A DNA stretch of 27,176 nt from Bacillota bacterium (GTDB lineage: Bacteria > Bacillota > Clostridia > Peptostreptococcales > Anaerovoracaceae): the NCBI GenBank assembly GCA_017619985.1, contig JAFZRG010000078.1:1-27176 (forward strand). Reading direction: 5' to 3'. Every line of letters begins with the position of its first letter. The stretch's first letter is position 1. The notes beneath the pieces were generated by a model, which saw only the letters and a program-made list of their open reading frames with translations, was not told the DNA's origin and did not search any database. Positions 1 through 7,028 of the stretch are shown here, one piece after another. The translations under genes were made by a program, and so were the position numbers.

Positions 1-20
1 CCCTCCGGGCTCTTTCTCTT

Positions 21-380
21 TGGTGAAGGCGGTGAGAATCGAACTCACGTCCGAAAGCATTTCCACCCGACTTTCTCCGAGCGCAGCCTTTCGGTTAAGT
101 CTCGGGTTTCCAGTCGCCGAAAGGCAGGCTAAAGGTCGCCCCAGTCCGAATTGGCCCTGCTGCGGTCCGGACACCCCGCCTCAGGTTTCCTGCATGTCGA
201 CGCCGGATCCTCAGCCTGCAGGTGAGCTCAGGCCGACGCGCGGGCAGCTAACTAAGCTGCGAATGCGAAATTGTTTCTAGAATTATCGTTTCTTTTGAAC
301 GGGCTCTGTTTAACGCTGACTGGGCCGACAGCGGCTCGCTTATCCGACTTCCACACCCCCGTCGAAACCTTTACGCCCCC
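21..380 (-). ncRNA. ssrA: tmRNA (transfer-messenger RNA)
   Basis: tmRNA rescues ribosomes stalled on broken mRNAs and adds a proteolysis tag; it acts with SmpB, encoded at 5944-6393 on the same strand. On the minus strand the RNA begins GGGGGCG and ends with a T-arm (GTTCGATTC in its loop region), then CGCCTTC, A and an encoded CCA. The first seven and last seven acceptor bases pair with two G-U pairs. The 5' segment carries the usual AAGGTTTCGAC motif. The internal reading frame ends in NNFAFAA (255-275) with a TAG stop at 252-254; upstream codons read KRNDNSR, but I cannot fix the resume codon. The FAFAA end is a variant of the common LAA tail. Length, 360 nt, is normal. The RNA must be trimmed from a longer precursor, since the promoter lies about 35 bases upstream of the mature 5' end. 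Confidence 0.96.
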
Positions 381-385
381 GTAGG

Positions 386-404
386 GGAAGGTGTTTTGCC
401 TTCC
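386..404 (-). other. Hairpin in the 5' leader of pre-tmRNA
   Basis: A 6-bp perfect inverted repeat (GGAAGG, 7-nt loop, CCTTCC) lies between the predicted transcription start (about 409) and the mature tmRNA 5' end at 380. There is no T-tract after it, so it is unlikely to be a terminator. It may help present the RNase P cleavage site, which is an inference. Confidence 0.4.
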
Positions 405-415
405 AAAGCATGGGT

Positions 416-424
416 ATTATAGCA
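416..424 (-). promoter_or_regulatory. Extended -10 promoter of ssrA
   Basis: The minus strand reads TGC-TATAAT, a perfect extended -10 element. No recognisable -35 lies 17 bp upstream. The distance to the mature tmRNA end (36 nt) fits a short trimmed leader. Confidence 0.6.
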
Positions 425-455
425 CGCTTTCCGCGCGGATGCTATTACAAATCGT

Positions 456-1076
456 TTACAATACGCCCTTGATGAAGATCTCCAGGCCGATGGCGATCAG
501 GATGACCCCTCCGACGATGCCGGCCTTGCCGGCCAGTTTCGTGCCGAACGCTCTGCCCAGGCGCAGCCCGCCCATGCAGATGGCGAACGTGACCACACCG
601 ATGATAAGCGATTCCGTCAAAGCGGCCTGCCAGCCAAGCTCCGCGATCGCAAAGCCGACGGACAGCGCGTCGATGGACGTCGCGACGCCTTGGGCGATCA
701 GTTCCCCGCCGCTGAGGTCGCGCACGGATTCCTCCGCCGCCAGTTCCGCTTCCGCGTCAAGATCCGGCGGCATCGCACGATGCGCCAGCTCCTCGGCGAT
801 CATCTTTCCGCCTAAAAACACCAGCAGAACGAGAGCGATCCAGGGGATGGCCTTCTGAAAGAGCGCGAACTTTTCCGCGACGGTATGCACGCAGATCCAG
901 CCGATGAGCGGCATGGCGATCTGGAAGAAACAGAACGTGCCTGCGATGCGCGTCATGCGTCCCACCTGCATGCCGGGATTGGCCAGCCCCGCGGCAACGG
1001 ATACGGAGAATGCGTCCATCGCCAGCGCGACGCCGAACAGTATGCTGTTGATCAGAAAACCAAGGGTAAAAAACAT
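456..1076 (-). CDS. mntP: MntP-family manganese efflux pump
   Basis: Predicted 206-residue inner-membrane protein that exports Mn2+ (MntP/YebN family, two DUF204 repeats). The N-terminal helix contains LAMDAFSVS with Asp21, and the second repeat contains TSIDALSVG with Asp136. These paired Asp-containing motifs are the family hallmark and match the transport-essential aspartates known in E. coli MntP. About six membrane helices are visible; the loop at residues 103-128 is acidic. Length is typical (about 190 residues). The ATG at 1076 lies directly before the first helix, but the Shine-Dalgarno is weak (AAAG). The gene is divergent from the MFS transporter. Its 70-nt leader has a small GC hairpin but is too short for the yybP-ykoY Mn2+ riboswitch often found before such genes. 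Confidence in the family is high; the ion is inferred from the family. Confidence 0.93.
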   Translation of the reverse strand: MFFTLGFLINSILFGVALAMDAFSVSVAAGLANPGMQVGRMTRIAGTFCFFQIAMPLIGWICVHTVAEKFALFQKAIPWIALVLLVFLGGKMIAEELAHRAMPPDLDAEAELAAEESVRDLSGGELIAQGVATSIDALSVGFAIAELGWQAALTESLIIGVVTFAICMGGLRLGRAFGTKLAGKAGIVGGVILIAIGLEIFIKGVL

Positions 1077-1100
1077 CTTTATGCTTCCGGGCGGATCCCG

Positions 1101-1129
1101 TTGAAACGCCCGTCTTTCGTTTATATAAT
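1101..1129 (+). promoter_or_regulatory. Sigma-A promoter of the MFS gene
   Basis: TTGAAA (1101-1106), a 17-bp spacer and TATAAT (1124-1129) form a near-consensus housekeeping promoter. Predicted start is near 1136, leaving about 26 nt before the ATG at 1162. Confidence 0.75.
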
Positions 1130-1153
1130 TTAGGGAGCAGAGGTATTAAAGGT

Positions 1154-1162
1154 ATTATACCA
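1154..1162 (-). promoter_or_regulatory. Possible extended -10 promoter of mntP
   Basis: The minus strand reads TGG-TATAAT inside the palindrome GGTATTATACC, overlapping the MFS start codon. It faces the MFS promoter, so the two 5' ends would overlap by about 10 bases. A weaker alternative for mntP is an AT-rich -10 around 1122-1127. Confidence 0.4.
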
Positions 1163-2433
1163 TGGAAAAGCATGATCCACACACACGATATGCCTGGCGC
1201 TGCCTCATCCTGTTTTCTCTTCTGTACATGTCGCTGTACTGCTGCCGCCTGAACCTTGGCAACGCCGCAGCGATAATGATGGACGATCTCGGATGGACGG
1301 CGAAGGATATCGGCATCCTCACGTCCGCCCTGTTCTGGGCCTACGGCATCGGCCAGCTCATCAACGGCAGGCTGTCCGAGATCGCGGGACCCGGAAAGTT
1401 CATCGTCCTCGCCGCGCTGCTTTCGCCTGCCTGCAACCTGCTGATGCCGCGGCAGACGAACCTCGCCGTGATGGCTGTCCTCTGGGCGTGCAACGGGTAC
1501 TTCCAGTCCATGGCCTGGGCTCCGGGGCTCACGCTGCTCTCCGGTTGGTGGCCGAAAAACAGGCACGGTTTTGCCGCCGGCTTTGCCAACGCGTTTTCGG
1601 GATTCGGCCAGGCGCTGTGCATGGTCACGACAGCGGCCTCCCTGAGCCTGCTGCCTTCCCTCGGATGGCGCAGCTGCTTTCTTCTTCCCGCCGCAGTTCC
1701 CCTTCTCACCCTTGTTTTCTACAAACTTCTCGTAAAAGAGACGCCTTCCGACGCGGGGCTGCCCGCTCCCGCGGACGCCGATCCTGAAACAGCGGAAAAC
1801 GAGGCGCAGATGAAGGCGATCGTACAGGAAAAAGGCGCGCTTTATCCTTTCGTTTACTTGTTGAAAATAAAGCGCTTCCGCGCCTGGCTCGTCATCCTCT
1901 TCCTCTCAGGCGTCATCCGCTACGGCATGATGACCTGGATCCCTCTGTATTTCAGCGACCGCTTCGGTTTCGACGTGCAGGCGGGTCTTTTCCAGTCCCT
2001 GGCGTTCCCCGTCGGCATGGGCATCGGCACGTTCGTCCTGCCCGTGCTCACCGACCGTTTCTGCCCGCACGACCGGCTCCCTGCCGTGATCGCCTGCGGC
2101 GCGGTCCTCGCAGGTTCCGTGGCGGCCTTCTTCCGGCTTGATCCTTCAGTGGCTGCAGGCCCCGTCCTGATCAGCCTTGCGCTGTTCATCGCCGGCTTTG
2201 CCGTCTACGCCATCATCGGCTGCGCATTCTCGTACGCGTGCGACATCGGAGGGAGCACGTTCACCGCAACAGCTGCCGGCATCCTGGATTTCAGCGTCTA
2301 CATTGGCGCCGCCGTCCAGAGCATCGTCTACGGCTTTTTCCTGAAGGCTATGGGCTGGGGCATGGTCTTCGCCTCGATCGCCGCGATGAGCCTGGTGATC
2401 CTGCTCATTGCCGCCGGGAGCAGAACACGCTGA
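1162..2433 (+). CDS. MFS transporter, organophosphate:phosphate antiporter (OPA/GlpT-UhpC) type
   Basis: Predicted 423-residue, twelve-helix integral membrane protein of the major facilitator superfamily. The first third (YCCRLNLGNA, then AYGIGQLINGRLSE and GPGKF) and the segment NGYFQSMAWAPG...WWPKNRHG at about 113-136 resemble the OPA branch that includes GlpT, UhpT and the sensor UhpC. The cytoplasmic loop between helices 6 and 7 (residues 194-225) is acidic. Likely substrates are phosphorylated small organics such as glycerol 3-phosphate or hexose phosphates, but no substrate-specific residue can be read here. The ATG at 1162 follows AAAGG with 9-nt spacing and a sigma-A promoter. The gene converges on the VTT gene, whose reading frame covers its last 288 bp on the opposite strand. 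No terminator is visible after the stop. Family confident, substrate unknown. Confidence 0.88.
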   Translation: MEKHDPHTRYAWRCLILFSLLYMSLYCCRLNLGNAAAIMMDDLGWTAKDIGILTSALFWAYGIGQLINGRLSEIAGPGKFIVLAALLSPACNLLMPRQTNLAVMAVLWACNGYFQSMAWAPGLTLLSGWWPKNRHGFAAGFANAFSGFGQALCMVTTAASLSLLPSLGWRSCFLLPAAVPLLTLVFYKLLVKETPSDAGLPAPADADPETAENEAQMKAIVQEKGALYPFVYLLKIKRFRAWLVILFLSGVIRYGMMTWIPLYFSDRFGFDVQAGLFQSLAFPVGMGIGTFVLPVLTDRFCPHDRLPAVIACGAVLAGSVAAFFRLDPSVAAGPVLISLALFIAGFAVYAIIGCAFSYACDIGGSTFTATAAGILDFSVYIGAAVQSIVYGFFLKAMGWGMVFASIAAMSLVILLIAAGSRTR

Positions 2434-3126
2434 CCTGTGCTTCACCTGCATGTAATTGTAAAACGCGATGCCTGAAGCGCTCAGCACGCCCGTTACCACA
2501 AACACAGCTGCGGCGAACAGATAACGCCGGTCGCCTATGGCACTGCCGCCCAGCGTCGATGTGACGACGGAAGGAATGCGCCCGAGCGTGCAAATGATGA
2601 TCAGCTTCGTCAGGTCGATGTCGGTCAGGCCGGCGAAATAGCAGAGCAGATCTTTCGGCGTGCCGGGCATCATGAAAATGGCCGCAAACAAAAGCAGCCT
2701 TTTCGGAGAATAGTGCAGGAATTTCAGCTGATCCAGCTGCTCGTCAGAGAAAAACAGGTTCACGACGGATGGGCCGAACCTGCGCACAAGCAGCAGCACG
2801 ATCACGCTGCCGATCCCTTCTGAGAGCAGGCATAAAAACGTGCCCCTCACCGCACCGAAGGCGTAGCCGGCCGCCAGTTCCAGCGGCTCCCCGGGGATGA
2901 ACGCAGCGAATATCTGGACGATGGTCAGCAGACAGTAGACCAGCGCGCTGTAAGGATGATGCGCCGCGAACCATTCCCTCGCATAGACGGGATCCGTGGC
3001 CATGCGTTTCAGATTCCCGAAATACAGAATACAAAAAGTCAGGCCGATGGCGGTCACCAGGATGATGACCGCCGCGGCCTTTGTTTTTCTGTCGTTCTTC
3101 TTTTTTTCTACTTCGCGGGCGTCCAC
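2146..3126 (-). CDS. VTT/TVP38-TMEM64 family membrane protein with aberrant antisense tail
   Basis: Residues 1-229 form a VTT (TVP38/TMEM64, DedA-like) membrane protein: a basic N-terminus, a first helix at about 18-36, then FIPGEPLELAAGYAFG, a re-entrant-loop motif typical of the family, MMPGTPKDLLCYFAGLT and a final helix ending near NYMQVK. The family is linked to membrane-lipid handling; the exact role here is unknown. The start is GTG inside the last codons of xfp (19-bp overlap), implying translational coupling. Residues 230-326 (HRSACSAPGG onward) lie antisense to the MFS gene, are polar and unlike any VTT C-terminus. The family normally stops just after the last helix, so the stop codon appears lost or displaced. 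The core call is firm; the true 3' end is doubtful and may be near 2434. Confidence 0.8.
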   Translation of the reverse strand: MDAREVEKKKNDRKTKAAAVIILVTAIGLTFCILYFGNLKRMATDPVYAREWFAAHHPYSALVYCLLTIVQIFAAFIPGEPLELAAGYAFGAVRGTFLCLLSEGIGSVIVLLLVRRFGPSVVNLFFSDEQLDQLKFLHYSPKRLLLFAAIFMMPGTPKDLLCYFAGLTDIDLTKLIIICTLGRIPSVVTSTLGGSAIGDRRYLFAAAVFVVTGVLSASGIAFYNYMQVKHRSACSAPGGNEQDHQAHRGDRGEDHAPAHSLQEKAVDDALDGGANVDAEIQDAGSCCGERAPSDVARVRECAADDGVDGKAGDEQRKADQDGACSH

Positions 3127-5453
3127 TTCCAGTTGCGGATCTCGGGCAGATCTTCGCCGTATTCCGCGATGTACTGCTTGTGCTCGACCAGCTTGTCCTT
3201 CATCTTCTGGATGAGGTGGCTGTCGCGGTCACCGAGGTCGATCTGCAGCAGTGCCTGCATCGTCAGGCTGAAGCGGTCGATGCCGTTCTGTACGCGCATG
3301 TCGAACGGCGTCGTGATCGTGCCCTCTTCCATGTAGCCGAACACGTGGAAGTTCTTGTTCGTGCGGTGATAGACCAGCTCGTGGATGAGCGTCGGATAGC
3401 CGTGGAACGCGAAGATGACAGGCTTGTCCTTCGTGAACAGCGCGTCGTACTCCTGGTCGGACAGGCCGTGCGGATGGATGCGGTCGCTCTGCAGGCGCAT
3501 CAGATCCACGACGTTGACGACGCGGATCTTCAATTCGGGGAATTCCTCGCGCAGGATCGTGACCGCCGCCAGGGTCTCGAGCGTCGGCGTGTCGCCGCAG
3601 CAGGCCATGACCACGTCGGGTTCTTCGCCCTGATCCGTGGAAGCCCACTGCCAGATCCCGATGCCCTGCGTGCAGTGCTTGACAGCCTGCTCCATGGTCA
3701 GCCACTGAGGCCGCGGGTGTTTGCTCGAAACGATGACGTTCACGTAATCGCGGCTGCGGATGCAGTGGTCGAAGCATTCGACGAGGCAGTTCGCGTCGGG
3801 CGGCAGGTACATGCGCACCACGTCCGCCTTCTTGTTCGCCACGTGATCCAGGAAGCCCGGATCCTGGTGGGTGAAGCCGTTGTGGTCCTGCTGCCATACG
3901 TTGGAACTCAGGATATAGTTGAGGGACGCGATGCTCGCTCTCCAGGGCAGATCTTCGCAGACCTTCAGCCATTTGGCGTGCTGCGAGAACATGGAGTCCA
4001 CGATGCGGATGAAGGCCTCGTAGCTGCAGAAGAAGCCGTGGCGGCCCGTCAGCAGGTAGCCTTCCAGCCAGCCTTCGCACATGTGCTCGGACAGCATGGA
4101 GTCCATGACACGCCCGTCGTTTGCCAGGAACTCGTCGCCTTCGATGATCTCGGCGTTCCAGTCTCTGTTCGTCTCTTCAAATACCGCGTTCAGGCGGTTG
4201 GAAGCGGTCTCATCCGGTCCGAAGATGCGGAAGTTCTTCGCCTCTTCGTTCAGCTTGTAGATATCGCGCACGTAACCGCCGAGGACGGTCATGTCCTGTG
4301 CCTCCACGGCGCCGGGGGCGGGCACGTCGATGCCGTATTCGCGGAAGTCGGGCAGGCGCAGTTCCTTGAGCAGTTTGCCGCCGTTCGCGTGCGGGTTCAT
4401 GCCCATGCGGCGGTCACCCTTCGGAGCGAAGTCCAGCAGTTCCTGCTTCGGGGAACCGTCTTCGTTGAACAGCTGCTCGGGCTTGTAGCTCTTCAGCCAC
4501 TTTTCGAGCAGTTCCACATGCTCGGGCTTGTCCATGGGGATGGGCACCTGGTGCGCGCGGAACGTGTTCTCGATGGGCTTGCCGTCGACCATCTTCGGTC
4601 CGGTCCAGCCCTTCGGGGAACGGAACACGATCATGGGCCATGCAGGTCTCTTCTTCAGCTTGCCGGATCTGGCTTTCTTCTGGATGGCCTTGATGTCCGC
4701 GATGCAGGCGTCCAGGGCTTCCGCCATGGCCGGGTGCATCTTCTTCGGGTCATCGCCCTCGACGAAGTAGGGCTTCCAGCCGCAGCCCTTGAAGAAGCTT
4801 TCGATCTCTTCGTGGGAGATGCGGGAGAAGATCGTCGGGTTGGCGATCTTGTAGCCGTTCAGGTGCAGGATGGGAAGCACCGCGCCGTCATTGGCGGGGT
4901 TCAGGAACTTGTTCGAGTGCCAGGACGTGGCCAGCGGACCGGTCTCCGCTTCGCCGTCGCCCACGACACACGCCGCGATCAGGTCGGGATTGTCGAACAC
5001 CGCGCCGAACGCGTGCGCCAGGGAATAGCCCAGTTCGCCACCTTCGTTGATGGAGCCCGGCGTTTCCGGCGCCACGTGGCTCGCGATGCCGCCGGGGAAC
5101 GAGAACTGCTTGAACAGTTTCTTCATGCCGGCAACATCCTGCGTGATGTTCGGATAGATCTCCGTGTAGGAACCGTCCAGCCAGTTCTGAGCGACCATGG
5201 CGTTGCCGCCGTGGCCGGGGCCGGACAGGTAGATCATGTTCAGATCGTATTCGTTGATGACCCGGTTCAGATGCGTGTAGATGAAGTTCTGGCCGGGAAC
5301 GGTGCCCCAGTGGCCGACGATCTTTTTCTTGATCTTGTCGCGGGTCAGGGGCTCCTTCAGAAGGGGATCCTCCAGCAGATAGAGCTGTCCTGCGGAAAGA
5401 TAATTTGCGGCACGCCACCAGGCGTCCAACTGCTTATAGGTCTTTCTGTCCAT
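3108..5453 (-). CDS. xfp: D-xylulose 5-phosphate/D-fructose 6-phosphate phosphoketolase
   Basis: Cytosolic thiamine-diphosphate enzyme that cleaves xylulose 5-phosphate, or fructose 6-phosphate, with phosphate to acetyl phosphate plus glyceraldehyde 3-phosphate or erythrose 4-phosphate. The 781-residue length is close to the family norm (about 790). Signatures include GHWGT with His48, SGPGHGG at 77-83, SHVAPETPGSINEGGELGY at 125-143 (a phosphoketolase signature) and the cofactor-binding GDGEAETGP at 165-173 with Asn188. The C-terminal half contains HQDPGFLDH and GCGDTPT-like motifs (CCGDTPT here). A GAGGAG Shine-Dalgarno lies in the end of the upstream ybaK-like gene, 3 bp away, and the GTG of the downstream VTT gene overlaps its end, so it is in mid-operon. 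Dual versus single substrate specificity cannot be decided from sequence alone. Confidence 0.97.
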   Translation of the reverse strand: MDRKTYKQLDAWWRAANYLSAGQLYLLEDPLLKEPLTRDKIKKKIVGHWGTVPGQNFIYTHLNRVINEYDLNMIYLSGPGHGGNAMVAQNWLDGSYTEIYPNITQDVAGMKKLFKQFSFPGGIASHVAPETPGSINEGGELGYSLAHAFGAVFDNPDLIAACVVGDGEAETGPLATSWHSNKFLNPANDGAVLPILHLNGYKIANPTIFSRISHEEIESFFKGCGWKPYFVEGDDPKKMHPAMAEALDACIADIKAIQKKARSGKLKKRPAWPMIVFRSPKGWTGPKMVDGKPIENTFRAHQVPIPMDKPEHVELLEKWLKSYKPEQLFNEDGSPKQELLDFAPKGDRRMGMNPHANGGKLLKELRLPDFREYGIDVPAPGAVEAQDMTVLGGYVRDIYKLNEEAKNFRIFGPDETASNRLNAVFEETNRDWNAEIIEGDEFLANDGRVMDSMLSEHMCEGWLEGYLLTGRHGFFCSYEAFIRIVDSMFSQHAKWLKVCEDLPWRASIASLNYILSSNVWQQDHNGFTHQDPGFLDHVANKKADVVRMYLPPDANCLVECFDHCIRSRDYVNVIVSSKHPRPQWLTMEQAVKHCTQGIGIWQWASTDQGEEPDVVMACCGDTPTLETLAAVTILREEFPELKIRVVNVVDLMRLQSDRIHPHGLSDQEYDALFTKDKPVIFAFHGYPTLIHELVYHRTNKNFHVFGYMEEGTITTPFDMRVQNGIDRFSLTMQALLQIDLGDRDSHLIQKMKDKLVEHKQYIAEYGEDLPEIRNWKWTPAK

Positions 5454-5456
5454 TTT

Positions 5457-5933
5457 TTACTCCTCTCCGATGATCTTGCAGACGTCTACCCAGCCTTTGC
5501 AGGGCGTGTATTTTTCCAGGATCTCCGGGCTGGAATCGAACGTCGTATAGTCGTCGCCCGCCGCGGAGTGGACCATTTCGAAGCGCTTGAGGGATACGTC
5601 CAGGTATACATCGATGCCGTCCTTGATGCCGAACGCGCAGACGCCGCCGGGTTCGTGACCCACCAGTTCCTGCACTCTGTCTCTGGGGATCATGCTGGGC
5701 TTGCAGTGAAAGTAGCTCTTGAATTTGCTGCTGTTCACCTTGGTGTCGCCTGCCATGACGATCATGACGGGCTGCTCGCCCACCATGAACGTAAGGGACT
5801 TCGCGATCTCAGCTTCCGTGCAGCCGATGGATCTCGCGGCGTCTTCCACGGTGTCGATGTACAGTTCCCTGTGGTGCACGTATTCCATGCCGCCCACTTT
5901 TTCCAGATATGCTTTTGCGAGTTCGTAAGACAT
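5457..5933 (-). CDS. YbaK/EbsC-type aminoacyl-tRNA deacylase
   Basis: Predicted 158-residue single-domain trans-editing enzyme of the YbaK/ProX/PrdX superfamily, which hydrolyses mischarged tRNAs (commonly Cys-tRNAPro or Ala-tRNAPro) in the cytosol. Visible marks are TEAEIAKSLTF with a conserved Lys45, GDTKVNSSK at 62-70 and the GHEPGGV motif at 92-98 followed by FGIKDGIDVYLD. Length is typical of free-standing members. AGGAGG lies 7 nt before the ATG and overlaps the smpB stop codon, so it is translated within the smpB operon. Its neighbours SmpB and the pseudouridine synthase also serve translation, which supports a quality-control role. Which mischarged tRNA it clears cannot be told from the sequence. 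Confidence 0.88.
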   Translation of the reverse strand: MSYELAKAYLEKVGGMEYVHHRELYIDTVEDAARSIGCTEAEIAKSLTFMVGEQPVMIVMAGDTKVNSSKFKSYFHCKPSMIPRDRVQELVGHEPGGVCAFGIKDGIDVYLDVSLKRFEMVHSAAGDDYTTFDSSPEILEKYTPCKGWVDVCKIIGEE

Positions 5934-5943
5934 CTGTTCCCTC

Positions 5944-6393
5944 CTAACGGTTCTTCATGCTGCGTTCCATGTTCCGGTCAGCATCTCTCTTTGCGATATC
6001 CGCTCTCTTATCGTACAGTTTTTTGCCCCTTGCGACAGCCAGTTCGAGCTTGACCAGGCCTTTGTGGGTCAGGTAGACCTTCGTCGGCACCAGGGTCAGG
6101 CCGTCCTGCGTGACCGCCGCCTCGAGCCTGCGGATCTCCCCCTTGTGGAGCAGCAGTTTCTTGGGGCGCATCGGATCCGTGTTGTAGCGGTTGCCCTTGT
6201 CGTAAGGCGCGATGTTCATGTTGTAGACGAAGACTTCGCCCTTCACCACCTTCGCGAACGAGTCCCGCAGGCTGACGCCTCCGCCGCGCACGGATTTGAT
6301 CTCCGTGCCGGTCAGCACGACGCCGGCCTCGTAGGTGTCCTCGATGAAGTAATCGTGGCGCGCCTTCTTATTGTTCTCGATCAGTTTTTCCAT
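5944..6393 (-). CDS. smpB: SmpB, tmRNA-binding protein
   Basis: SmpB binds the tRNA-like domain of tmRNA and delivers it to stalled ribosomes. The 149-residue protein has the full OB-fold: NNKKARHDYFIEDTYEAGVVLTGTEIKS at the N-terminus, GNRYNTDPMRPKKLLLHK in the middle, then VPTKVYLTHKGLVKLELAVARGKKLYDKR. The basic C-terminal tail (DADRNMERSMKNR) enters the mRNA channel in known structures. The start codon overlaps the lepB stop by one base (TGATG), indicating translational coupling. Length and motifs are standard. Its RNA partner ssrA lies 5.6 kb away on the same strand but in a separate unit, a common arrangement in Firmicutes. Confidence 0.98.
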   Translation of the reverse strand: MEKLIENNKKARHDYFIEDTYEAGVVLTGTEIKSVRGGGVSLRDSFAKVVKGEVFVYNMNIAPYDKGNRYNTDPMRPKKLLLHKGEIRRLEAAVTQDGLTLVPTKVYLTHKGLVKLELAVARGKKLYDKRADIAKRDADRNMERSMKNR

Positions 6394-7028
6394 CAGTCGT
6401 ACAATCCTCCGAAGCGGGAGAACGGGAACAGGCGCAGCACGGCCTTGCCGAGCACGTCGTCCTCATCCACGAGGCCGATCAATTGATCGCGGCTGTCCCG
6501 GGAGTTCTGCCGGTTGTCGCCCATGCAGAACAGCTTGCCCTCCGGGATGGTGATCTCGTCCATCTCCGTATTCGTATAGCCGTCCTTCGTATACGGCTCG
6601 TCCTGAGGTTCGCCGTTGATGTACACGACGCCGCCGGTGATGGAGATCGTATCGCCGGGGAGCGCGACGATGCGCTTGACCAGCAGTTTTTCCGCACCGT
6701 CCGCAGTCGTCAGGACGCTGTGGAACACGATGATGTCGCCGCGCTGCGGGTCACCGAACAGGCGGTAGCTCTGCTTGCTGATGAACAGATAATCGTTGGG
6801 CTGCAGCGTGTTCTCCATGCTGTGCTCCTGCACGATAGTGGGCTTGATGAACTGCAGCACGAGGAAAGCGACGACGATGGCGATCAGGATATCCTTGATC
6901 CACTCCTTCGCGTTCTCGCTCAGGCCCTTCTGCGGTTCCTCCTGCGGCTGGTCCGCCTGCGGCTCCGCCGCGGCTTTCTCCTGTTCTTCTATGATCTCAA
7001 CGGTCTCGTTCAGATTGGGTTCGTTCAT
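6393..7028 (-). CDS. lepB: Signal peptidase I (type I leader peptidase)
   Basis: Membrane-bound serine protease that removes Sec/Tat signal peptides. The 211-residue protein has an acidic, Gln/Glu/Pro-rich cytoplasmic N-terminus (1-37), one membrane anchor at about 44-62, then box B VQEHSMENTL with nucleophile Ser70, box D LLVKRIVALPGD with general-base Lys118, and box E GDNRQNSRDSR near 167-177. One anchor and a small catalytic domain are the Gram-positive SipS pattern. The stop overlaps the smpB start by 1 bp, and its own start overlaps the upstream pseudouridine synthase gene by 4 bp (ATGA). It therefore sits second in the rluA-lepB-smpB run. The long charged N-terminal extension is somewhat unusual, but such extensions occur in clostridial enzymes. 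Confidence 0.96.
   Translation of the reverse strand: MNEPNLNETVEIIEEQEKAAAEPQADQPQEEPQKGLSENAKEWIKDILIAIVVAFLVLQFIKPTIVQEHSMENTLQPNDYLFISKQSYRLFGDPQRGDIIVFHSVLTTADGAEKLLVKRIVALPGDTISITGGVVYINGEPQDEPYTKDGYTNTEMDEITIPEGKLFCMGDNRQNSRDSRDQLIGLVDEDDVLGKAVLRLFPFSRFGGLYD

Noticed and set aside
1..20. Terminator of ssrA at the window edge
   Set aside because: GAGCCCGGAGGG after the CCA end looks like the first part of a hairpin, but the other arm lies outside the window, so it cannot be confirmed.
1077..1150. yybP-ykoY manganese riboswitch before mntP
   Set aside because: Only about 70 nt of leader and none of the conserved loop sequences; just a small hairpin.
3081..6053. A 990-codon open frame on the plus strand
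   Set aside because: It is antisense to xfp, the ybaK-like gene and smpB, which have clear motifs. Its translation is Val/Asp/Arg-rich with no domain, as GC-rich third positions produce.
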